From Candidatus Micrarchaeota archaeon CG08_land_8_20_14_0_20_59_11 (lineage in GTDB: Archaea; Micrarchaeota; Micrarchaeia; Norongarragalinales; Norongarragalinaceae), in assembly GCA_002763345.1 (NCBI GenBank), contig PEXZ01000008.1, positions 1-17,928 on the forward strand: a stretch of DNA of 17,928 nucleotides, read 5' to 3'. The notes below the pieces were generated by a model. The model was given only the letters and a program-made list of their open reading frames with translations. It had not been told where the DNA came from and searched no databases. Shown one piece after another: positions 12,588-17,928 of the stretch (within the stretch, counting starts at the first letter, position 1; the number at the start of each line of letters is the position of its first letter). A program made the translations under genes and the position numbers.

Positions 12588-13477
12588 TATTTGTAGTCGA
12601 GGCGAGTCCCTTCATTCGCGAGCGAGGAGGCGATTCCGCTTCCGATGGACGCGCCCAGCTCGCTAAGCACGTCCGCGAACGTCTTCGGCGGAGCCATGTC
12701 GCATATCTCCGTCGCCGTCATGCCGCCCAGTTCGCGCGTCTTGTTGAGCGCGCGCTCGCGGTTCGCAATCTCGTCAATCAGCCCCATCTCGAGCGCCATG
12801 CGCGGAGAGAGGAGCCGCGCGTCCTTCGACTCTTCGTACTGCGCCGTCAGCTTCCCGCTTCTTCCGGCTTCCAGGTCCTTCCTGAAATTCCCGTACGACT
12901 CGTCGATGATTCGCTGCAGAAGCGCTCGCTCCTCGGGCGTCATGTTTCGCGTAGGGCTGCCGATATCCTTCATCTCGCCCTGCTTTATCGTGTCCGCGCG
13001 CAATCCGAGCTTTTCGAAAAGCCCTTCGTAGTTGACCATGTCCATCTTCGCGCCGATGTTTCCCGTTATCGTGTTCGGATTCGCTACTATGTAGTCCGTC
13101 GCGCTCGCGGCGTAGTACCCGCCCGAAGCGGCCATCTCCTCGAGATACGCAACCGTCGGCTTTCCAGACGCGGCAATCGCATCGTAAATCTCCTTGCCCG
13201 CAGCCGCGCTCCCCCCTCCGCTGTTTATCTCGACGAGTATCGCCTTCACCGACGAATCCGCATTCGCCCTCGCCATTTCTTCGGTTATCCCCTGCGCGGT
13301 GACGCCGCCCCCAGCCAGGACGCCGCCTTTCTCGTACGTCATGTCGCCCGCGATGCGCACGACGCCGACGCATTCCCCGCCGCCGATTCCGAGTCCCGAG
13401 TCCGCGACGAGTATGATGAGCAGGAGCGCGAGCGCGAAAACGCCGAGCAGGGAAACGAGCGGGCGGGAGAGCTTCAT
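12587..13477 (-). CDS. sppA: signal peptide peptidase SppA
   Basis: The 296-aa protein is a short, single-domain archaeal/Gram-positive-type SppA that degrades cleaved signal peptides at the membrane. It has an N-terminal anchor (~5-25), INSGGGSAAAGKEIYDAI (substrate-groove region), the nucleophile in EMAASGGYY (S118), and the general base in IKQGEMKDIGSP (K170). The Ser-Lys distance of 52 residues agrees with the dyad of characterised archaeal SppA. ATG 13477 has a TATA-like box 26 nt upstream on the minus strand (13499-13507). It is divergent from carS. A signal-peptide-degrading enzyme fits the membrane and secretion theme of its neighbours carS and archaeosortase. Confidence 0.93.
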   Translation of the reverse strand: MKLSRPLVSLLGVFALALLLIILVADSGLGIGGGECVGVVRIAGDMTYEKGGVLAGGGVTAQGITEEMARANADSSVKAILVEINSGGGSAAAGKEIYDAIAASGKPTVAYLEEMAASGGYYAASATDYIVANPNTITGNIGAKMDMVNYEGLFEKLGLRADTIKQGEMKDIGSPTRNMTPEERALLQRIIDESYGNFRKDLEAGRSGKLTAQYEESKDARLLSPRMALEMGLIDEIANRERALNKTRELGGMTATEICDMAPPKTFADVLSELGASIGSGIASSLANEGTRLDYK

Positions 13478-13479
13478 GC

Positions 13480-13507
13480 TTTTTATATCTCGCTGAAGAT
13501 TTATTAA
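13480..13507. promoter_or_regulatory. interleaved divergent TATA boxes of sppA and carS
   Basis: TTTTTATAT (13480-13488) is ~27 nt before carS ATG 13512. TTAATAAAT on the minus strand (13499-13507) is ~26 nt before sppA ATG 13477. Each box therefore lies inside the initiation region of the other, so the two promoters cannot easily be occupied at once. Confidence 0.65.
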
Positions 13508-13511
13508 GTCA

Positions 13512-14039
13512 ATGGACCTGCTCGCGCTCCTGCTGCTCGTTTTTCCGGCCTACGTAGCCAACAGCGTTCCGGTTGTTTTCGGCGGAGGGCCGCGCATAGA
13601 CGGCGGAAGGAACTTCATCGATGGCAGGAGGCTGTTCGGGAATGGCAAGACGCTGCAGGGATTCCTCAGCGGCGTCGCGTTCGGCATCGCCGCAGGCGTC
13701 GTCGCGGTTCTTCTCCTCAACGGAAAATACCTTCCCGAGGCGTCGTTCGCGACGAAGATGTGGCTCGTCGGCGCGATGGCGTTCGGCGCGATGGCGGGCG
13801 ATCTCCTCGGAAGCTTCATAAAGCGCCGCCTCGGCATAGGAGACGGCGAGGCGTCCTTCGTCATAGACCAGATGCCTTTCATCATCGTCGCCCTCTTCCT
13901 CGCACTGCTCGCATATCCGCCGCTGCTCGGCGCGCTCGGGCCTGACGGGCTGGCGTTCATCCTCGTCCTCACCGTCCTGCTGCACTATCTTTTCAACCTG
14001 CTAGCGCACCGCCTCCGCCTGAAAAAAGTCCCATGGTAA
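13512..14039 (+). CDS. carS: CDP-archaeol synthase
   Basis: The 175-aa membrane protein matches CarS (PF01864, formerly DUF46), which joins CTP and unsaturated archaetidic acid into CDP-archaeol, the activated precursor of all polar archaeal lipids. Signatures: PAYVANSVPVVFGGG (12-26), IDGGRNFIDGRRLFGNGKT (29-47), GDLLGSFIKRRLGIGDGE, and FVIDQMPF. About five TM segments are visible, as in the known fold. ATG 13512 is leaderless, with a TATA box 27 nt upstream. Only six bases separate its stop from the archaeosortase-like gene, indicating a common transcript. Confidence 0.97.
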   Translation: MDLLALLLLVFPAYVANSVPVVFGGGPRIDGGRNFIDGRRLFGNGKTLQGFLSGVAFGIAAGVVAVLLLNGKYLPEASFATKMWLVGAMAFGAMAGDLLGSFIKRRLGIGDGEASFVIDQMPFIIVALFLALLAYPPLLGALGPDGLAFILVLTVLLHYLFNLLAHRLRLKKVPW

Positions 14040-14045
14040 CGCAGC

Positions 14046-14510
14046 GTGAAAAAACCGTCGCCAGCCGAGTTCGTCCTCAAGTTCGCGCTACTCTTCGGGG
14101 TCCCATATGCTCTAATCCACGTAATCGACATCGGTTTCGTAACAAACGCCGTCGCCTCAGCCGAAGCCCTCATGTTCCGTCTCGGCGGTTTTTCCGTCGC
14201 CCAAAGCGCCTCGCTTCTTTTCGTCGAAGGGGTTCCCTTCGAAATCGTCGCCGACTGCACGGGGCTCATGATGGTTTTCCTCCTGCTCGCGCTGCTTTGG
14301 GCAACTCCGGTTGAACGCAGCCGCGCGCGCGCCTTCCTCGTCTGGGCGCCGTTCCTGCTTCTCTTCAATCTGCTGCGCATGTTCATCACGCTGTTCGTGG
14401 GCTTCTCGGCGCCGTCGCTGATGGGGGCGGCGCACGTCGCGCTCTGGTTCGTCGATTCGGGCGCGGTTATCCTGATATGGATGCACGAGGCGGAAGTGAT
14501 TCTGTGGTGA
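14046..14510 (+). CDS. archaeosortase/exosortase-family membrane protein
   Basis: This 154-aa protein, starting at GTG 14046, has 4-5 membrane segments and the three invariant residues of the exosortase/archaeosortase family in the right order: Cys in VADCTGLMM (C71), Arg in FNLLRMFITLF (R111) and His in AAHVALWFVDSG (H130). These enzymes cut a C-terminal tripartite sorting signal and transfer the protein to a lipid. The protein is much shorter than ArtA, resembling the minimal core forms. No protein with an obvious sorting tail is visible in the window. The position, 6 bp after carS and overlapping the JAMM gene by 4 nt, suggests a functional tie with lipid supply. Confidence 0.88.
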   Translation: MKKPSPAEFVLKFALLFGVPYALIHVIDIGFVTNAVASAEALMFRLGGFSVAQSASLLFVEGVPFEIVADCTGLMMVFLLLALLWATPVERSRARAFLVWAPFLLLFNLLRMFITLFVGFSAPSLMGAAHVALWFVDSGAVILIWMHEAEVILW

Positions 14511-14878
14511 CCGTCCGCATCAGGCGGGCAGCGCTCGAAAGCGCCCTTGAAGCGGCGAATAACACGTACCCCGACGAATTCATCGGCATCTTCCGCGGCA
14601 AAAAAGAGGAAGACGGCGCGTCCCTCACAGAACTCATCATTGCGCCCTTCAGCACGTACGGCGACGGCTTTTCGTCGTACTCCGACTATCACATTCCCGC
14701 GAACGTCGGCGCGCTCGCTTCCTTCCATTCGCACCCGCATCCGCCCGCGTTGCCGTCGAAAGGCGACCTGCAGTTCTTCAGCCGCTCGCTTCCCTTCCAC
14801 ATCATATCCTGCCCGCCCTTTGACGGCGCCAACGCCTTCGATTCCCGCGGGAAAAAAATCGCGCTCGAAGTAGTCTGA
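14507..14878 (+). CDS. JAMM/MPN+ zinc metalloprotease
   Basis: GTG 14507 overlaps the upstream stop by 4 nt (GTGA) and gives a 123-aa single JAB/MPN domain. The JAMM motif is complete: E24, then H74-S-H76-(7)-S84-xx-D87. Such enzymes hydrolyse isopeptide or peptide bonds; archaeal relatives remove ubiquitin-like SAMPs, and bacterial ones process ubiquitin-like or sulfur-carrier proteins. An upstream in-frame ATG at 14477 lies within the archaeosortase gene and is less likely. Placement as the last gene of a carS-archaeosortase unit is unusual. It could process a substrate of that pathway or be a passenger; the sequence does not decide. Confidence 0.88.
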   Translation: MTVRIRRAALESALEAANNTYPDEFIGIFRGKKEEDGASLTELIIAPFSTYGDGFSSYSDYHIPANVGALASFHSHPHPPALPSKGDLQFFSRSLPFHIISCPPFDGANAFDSRGKKIALEVV

Positions 14879-14881
14879 ACG

Positions 14882-14889
14882 TTTATATA
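14882..14889 (+). promoter_or_regulatory. TATA box of the TRAM gene
   Basis: TTTATATA lies just after the JAMM stop codon and about 100 nt before the TRAM start. It predicts initiation near 14911 and thus a leader of ~75 nt, long for this window. Confidence 0.6.
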
Positions 14890-14908
14890 GTTGCGCCCCC
14901 GAATAATT

Positions 14909-14984
14909 GCGGGAGTGTTTGGGCGACGGTTTGAAGAACGAATTTTCTGAAACCACGCGCCAGCATCCCGCATAGGTGAATGAA
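14909..14984 (+). other. structured 5' leader of the TRAM gene
   Basis: GCGGGA (14909-14914) is complementary to TCCCGC (14966-14971), and this helix would end three bases before the AGGTGA ribosome site (14974-14979). Most other protein genes here have leaders of 0-25 nt. The stem could modulate access to the ribosome site; this is inferred from complementarity only. Confidence 0.4.
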
Positions 14985-15302
14985 ATGGGATACAGAGACA
15001 GAGGCGGAAGCGGAGACTGGGGAGACCGCGGCGGATACGGCGGCGGTTTCGAACAGAGGGAAGCTCCGGTTCACACCGGGGACGAGTACGACGTCCAGAT
15101 AACGGACGTCGCTCAGAAGGGCGACGGAATCGCGAAGGTGGAAGGTTTCATAATCTTCGTCGCGGGCGCGTCCAAGGGCGAGAACTGCAGGATACGCATC
15201 AAGGACGTCCGCAGGCGCTTCGCAGTCGGCGAGAAGGTCGGGACTGCAGGCGTTGCCGCGACTCCCGAAGAGGGTGGGGCGGAGATTCCCGAACAGGGCT
15301 AG
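14985..15302 (+). CDS. single TRAM-domain RNA-binding protein
   Basis: The 105-aa protein has a Gly/Arg/Asp-rich N-terminus (~1-28, RDRGGSGDWGDRGG) followed by one TRAM domain (~30-88: GDEYDVQITDVAQKGDGIAKVEG..., IFVAGASKGE, VGEKV). TRAM is a beta-barrel that binds RNA, and stand-alone archaeal TRAM proteins behave like RNA chaperones, several being induced by cold, so they may replace CspA-type proteins. ATG 14985 follows AGGTGA at a good distance; GTG 14976 in the same frame lies within that ribosome site. The stop codon shares CTAG with the convergent folC stop. The long leader hints at post-transcriptional control. Confidence 0.9.
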   Translation: MGYRDRGGSGDWGDRGGYGGGFEQREAPVHTGDEYDVQITDVAQKGDGIAKVEGFIIFVAGASKGENCRIRIKDVRRRFAVGEKVGTAGVAATPEEGGAEIPEQG

Positions 15303-16543
15303 CGCTTTTCCTCAAGTTCCACGCGTGCGGAAAGCGCTTCTCCGACGAGGTAAAGCGAGCCGCACGCGACAATCTTTTTTCCTTTTGATTTCTTTTTTGC
15401 GAATTCTACAGCCGCGCGCACGTCGCGGACGGCGAATACGTCGCCGCAATAGTTCTTCGCTTCCTTGGCAATCAGCTTAGCGTCCAGCGAACGCTCGAGT
15501 TTCGGCTGCGTTGCGACGAATACGTCCGCGATGGGTGCGAGCATCGCAATCATCGCGCGCCAGTTCTTGTCCTTCATCACGCCGAACACCATGGTGTAGC
15601 GCGCGCCCGGCCAGAGTTCCGCCAGCGCCTCCCTCATCGCAACCGCGCCGTCATAGTTGTGGCAGCCGTCAAGCAGGATTCCATCGCGCAAATCCATGCG
15701 TCCTTCCCAGCGCGCCTTCGACAGCCCCTCCCTTATCACGTGCCAATCAAAACCGAGTTCGCGCAGCGCCACGGCGGCAAGGGCGGCGTTCCTCGCTTGG
15801 AAGCTGCCGATGAGCCGCGTTTTCAGTGGAATGCGCCCGCCTCTCGTAAGTATTTCGAACGACGTTCCGTCCTCCCTCACCTTCACGTTCGCAATCTCGA
15901 ACTGCTTTCCGAGCGCGATGATGCGGGCATGCTCCCTTCTCGCTTTCGTGTCGATCTCGCGGAGCGGCCTTCCGTCGCAGCTGGTGACGACGACACAGCC
16001 CTTTTTTATAATGCCCGCCTTCTCCTTCGCAATCTCATGCACGATTTTTCCGAGAAGTTCCGTGTGCTCCAAGCCGACGTTCGTTATAACCGCGACGCGG
16101 CCGTCGGCGACGTTGGTGGCGTCCAGCCTTCCACCCAGTCCGACCTCGAGCACCGCCCAGTCCGTTTTCTCTTCCTGAAAAACCCTGAAAGCGACCGCGG
16201 TAAGAACCTCGAAATAAGACGGCGTTTCGCGCATTTTTTTCACGGCGTCGGCAACCGCGGAAACCGCCGCGGCAAACGTTTTTTCGTCCACCAAATTTCC
16301 GTTTATTCGGACGCGCTCGCGCACGGTGACTAGGTGTGGCGACGTATAGAGTCCGACCTTTCCGGGCAGCGACGCGGCAATCATCGCCGCGACGGAACCC
16401 TTGCCGTTCGTGCCGGTTACGTGAACGACGTTTTTCGGCGGAGCCGCGTCCGCAAACGCGCACAACCTGCGCATCCGTTCAAGATTCCACTGCCTCGGGG
16501 TCGGCAGTTTGCCGAGCCAGCGCACCGCTGCCGCGTAGTTCAT
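15299..16543 (-). CDS. folC: folylpolyglutamate synthase / dihydrofolate synthase family
   Basis: The 414-aa Mur-ligase-type enzyme adds glutamate to (dihydro)folates. It has the P-loop VTGTNGKGSVA (G44-S50), YTSPHLVTVRERVRING (folate-binding region), EVGLGGRLDATNV, TNVGLEHTELLG, KAGIIK, and DGCHNYDGA, the FolC version of the C-domain start (usually DGAHN). Whether it acts as dihydrofolate synthase, polyglutamylase or both is not visible. ATG 16543 is preferred: a TATA-like GGTTTAACC on the minus strand (16567-16575) lies 28 nt upstream, and the longer frame starting at 16612 would run into the thyX leader. It is divergent from thyX-glyA, which use the same cofactor. Confidence 0.95.
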   Translation of the reverse strand: MNYAAAVRWLGKLPTPRQWNLERMRRLCAFADAAPPKNVVHVTGTNGKGSVAAMIAASLPGKVGLYTSPHLVTVRERVRINGNLVDEKTFAAAVSAVADAVKKMRETPSYFEVLTAVAFRVFQEEKTDWAVLEVGLGGRLDATNVADGRVAVITNVGLEHTELLGKIVHEIAKEKAGIIKKGCVVVTSCDGRPLREIDTKARREHARIIALGKQFEIANVKVREDGTSFEILTRGGRIPLKTRLIGSFQARNAALAAVALRELGFDWHVIREGLSKARWEGRMDLRDGILLDGCHNYDGAVAMREALAELWPGARYTMVFGVMKDKNWRAMIAMLAPIADVFVATQPKLERSLDAKLIAKEAKNYCGDVFAVRDVRAAVEFAKKKSKGKKIVACGSLYLVGEALSARVELEEKR

Positions 16544-16549
16544 GGCAAC

Positions 16550-16575
16550 TATTATATGCGTTCGCAGGTTAAACC
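16550..16575. promoter_or_regulatory. divergent promoter region of folC and thyX
   Basis: GGTTAAACC (16567-16575) is 28 nt from folC ATG 16543. TATTATAT (16550-16557) suits the plus strand, predicting a thyX transcript start near 16580 and a leader of ~59 nt. The boxes are interleaved as at sppA/carS. Confidence 0.5.
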
Positions 16576-16596
16576 TTCTTACTCGCTTGTTTGACA

Positions 16597-16613
16597 CATG
16601 CCATAGCGGCATG
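16597..16613 (+). other. hairpin in the thyX leader
   Basis: CATGCC-ATAGC-GGCATG is a perfect 6-bp stem with a 5-nt loop, 26 nt before the thyX ATG. It could be an operator or an RNA hairpin; no known motif was recognised. Confidence 0.4.
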
Positions 16614-16638
16614 CGTCCAGCAGGACGGGGGGGACAAG

Positions 16639-17343
16639 ATGGCTGAAACTCACCTTAGCGTGAAACTTCTATACAACACGCCGAATCCCGATTCCGCCGC
16701 CGCCGCAGCAGCCCGCCAGTGCTACAGCGCGAAGGGCGCCTCGGAATTGCTCGAGGCGCTGTCGCAGGACGAGGTCGCAAAGCTCGTGCGACAAGTCGTA
16801 AAAAGCGGGCACCACTCCGTCCTTGAGCACGCTTCGTTCACGTTCGCCGCCGAAGGAATTTCCCGCGCCTGCACGCACCAGCTGGTTCGCCACCGCATTG
16901 CCTCGTACTCGCAGCAGAGCCAGCGCTACGTAAAAGCGAAGGATTTCAATTTCATAATGCCCGCGAGCGTCAAGACGAAAGGGAAGGAGCGGGAATTTAT
17001 CGATTTCATGGCTGCTTCCGCCGCCCTTTACTCCTCGCTCTGCGATTCCGGCATCGGCAAGGAGGACGCCCGTTTCGTCCTGCCGAACGCCTGCGAGACT
17101 AAAATCGTCGTCACGATGAACGGCCGCGAACTGCTGCACTTCTTCGAGAAGAGGACGTGCAGCCGCGCGCAATGGGAAATACGCGCCCTTGCCGAGGAGA
17201 TGATGCGCCTGTGCAAGGAACGCGCGCCGCTGATATTCGAAAACGCGGGGCCGTCCTGCGTCTGCAACCTCGTCTGTCCCGAAGGAAAAATGTCGTGCGG
17301 CAGATGGAAGAGCGTTCCCGGTTGCGTTCTGAAAGGTGATTGA
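16639..17343 (+). CDS. thyX: FAD-dependent thymidylate synthase ThyX
   Basis: The 234-aa flavoenzyme converts dUMP to dTMP using methylene-tetrahydrofolate, releasing tetrahydrofolate rather than dihydrofolate, so no dihydrofolate reductase is needed for the cycle. The ThyX signature RHRIASYSQQS (RHR-x7-S; 84-94) is intact and followed by QRYVKA. Other family features are HHSVLEHASFTFAAEGISRACTHQL and the later NGRELLHFFEKRTCSRAQWEIRALA. The ATG at 16639 follows a G-rich ribosome site (16627-16633); an in-frame TTG at 16591 would put the leader hairpin inside the coding region. glyA starts one base after the stop, so methylene-tetrahydrofolate supply and use are encoded together. Confidence 0.97.
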   Translation: MAETHLSVKLLYNTPNPDSAAAAAARQCYSAKGASELLEALSQDEVAKLVRQVVKSGHHSVLEHASFTFAAEGISRACTHQLVRHRIASYSQQSQRYVKAKDFNFIMPASVKTKGKEREFIDFMAASAALYSSLCDSGIGKEDARFVLPNACETKIVVTMNGRELLHFFEKRTCSRAQWEIRALAEEMMRLCKERAPLIFENAGPSCVCNLVCPEGKMSCGRWKSVPGCVLKGD

Positions 17344-17344
17344 T

Positions 17345-17928
17345 TTGCTGAAAGAAGCGGATCCGGAGGTTTACTCCGTCATACAGAGGGAACTGCACCG
17401 CCAGATGTCCGTGCTGGAGATGATTCCGTCCGAGAATCTCGTCAGCCCCGCCGTGCTCGAGGCGATGGGCTCCGTATTCACGAACAAATATTCGGAAGGT
17501 TATCCGCACAAGCGCTACTACGGCGGGAACGAGTTCACGGACATCGTCGAGGAAATCGCGATTAATCGCGCCAAGCAGCTTTTCGGCGCGGAGCACGTCA
17601 ACGTCCAACCGTATTCCGGCAGCCCCGCGAACATCGCCGTTTACTTCGCATTTCTGAACTTCGGCGACAAGGTGATGGGCATGTCGCTCGCGGAAGGGGG
17701 GCACCTGACGCACGGGCACGCCGTGAATTTCTCCGGAAAGGCTTACAAATTCGTGCAATACGGCGTTTCGAAAGAAGACGAAAGGATAGACTACGACGCA
17801 ATGAGAAAAACCGCCCTTGCGGAAAAACCGAAAATCATCGTCTCCGGTGCGACGGCTTACCCTCGTGAAATCGACTTCAAACAAATCCACGAAATCAGCC
17901 AGGAATGCGGCGCGCTTTCCATGACCGA
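17345..17928 (+). CDS. glyA: serine hydroxymethyltransferase (3' partial)
   Basis: The frame is open to the window end (194 codons plus two bases), so only about the N-terminal 45% is present. The enzyme is PLP-dependent and interconverts serine plus tetrahydrofolate with glycine plus methylene-tetrahydrofolate. Visible signatures: EMIPSENLVSPAVLEAMGS, TNKYSEGYPHKRYYGGNE, VNVQPYSGSPANIAVYFA and EGGHLTHG with the PLP-stacking His region, and VSGATAYPREIDF. The catalytic Lys lies beyond the window. The start is TTG 17345, four bases after AGGTGAT (17334-17340) and one base after the thyX stop; no ATG or GTG is available before the conserved region. It supplies the substrate of ThyX. Confidence 0.95.
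   Translation, partial: MLKEADPEVYSVIQRELHRQMSVLEMIPSENLVSPAVLEAMGSVFTNKYSEGYPHKRYYGGNEFTDIVEEIAINRAKQLFGAEHVNVQPYSGSPANIAVYFAFLNFGDKVMGMSLAEGGHLTHGHAVNFSGKAYKFVQYGVSKEDERIDYDAMRKTALAEKPKIIVSGATAYPREIDFKQIHEISQECGALSMT

Noticed and set aside
1..17928. CRISPR arrays, insertion sequences, phage genes, attachment sites
   Set aside because: No regularly spaced repeats, transposase, integrase or terminal inverted repeats were seen; the tRNA genes are intact with no duplicated ends.

Overview
The window looks archaeal and is moderately GC-rich. It carries archaeal-type AlaRS and AspRS, a fibrillarin-like RNA methyltransferase, CDP-archaeol synthase, an archaeosortase-family protein, a single-TRAM protein, an intron-containing tRNA with a bulge-helix-bulge splice motif, and an archaeal RNase P RNA. 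Many genes have a TATA box about 25-28 nt upstream of the chosen start codon, which is the spacing of leaderless archaeal transcripts. Tight packing, 4-nt ATGA/GTGA overlaps and many small proteins suggest a streamlined, possibly DPANN-type archaeon (Micrarchaeota or Diapherotrites are guesses). No plasmid, phage, insertion sequence or CRISPR signal was seen.

Layout. 1-2270: the C-terminus of a GT-C/DUF2298-like membrane protein, a small Cys-containing membrane protein, and a minus-strand pair in which a GT-C-like protein seems split into two genes in permuted order. 2291-5063: a membrane-anchored tandem thioredoxin-fold protein, then fibrillarin (flpA) and methylthioadenosine phosphorylase, followed by a degenerate second copy of the phosphorylase 3' end. 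5071-6172: a single-HKD phospholipase-D-like protein overlapping a GNAT acetyltransferase, then tRNA-Met(CAT) with a 37-nt intron. 6216-8375: a small membrane protein divergent from tRNA-Pro(CGG), then a two-TM potassium channel overlapping aspS. 8365-11289: alaS and, upstream of it, the RNase P RNA gene. 11340-11640: two copies of a tiny minus-strand transcription unit, each with a Shine-Dalgarno site and an ORF of Met plus 7 or 8 lysines, followed by a hairpin and a conserved 13-nt tail. 11693-13477: a SprT-like metalloprotease, a 55-aa zinc ribbon and SppA. 13512-15302: carS, archaeosortase-like and JAMM metalloprotease genes in one compact unit, then a TRAM gene with a long leader. 15299-17928: folC divergent from thyX-glyA.

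Functional links. ThyX, GlyA and FolC together form a folate-based thymidylate module. CarS makes the CDP-activated archaeol from which polar lipids, the presumed lipid partners of archaeosortase, are built, so carS plus archaeosortase may be a protein-lipid anchoring unit. Fibrillarin, RNase P RNA, two synthetases and two tRNAs make much of the window an RNA and translation neighbourhood. Several promoter regions are shared by divergent genes. The least explained items are the duplicated poly-lysine mini-genes and the duplicated phosphorylase tail, whose second copy now seems to supply the promoter of the next gene.
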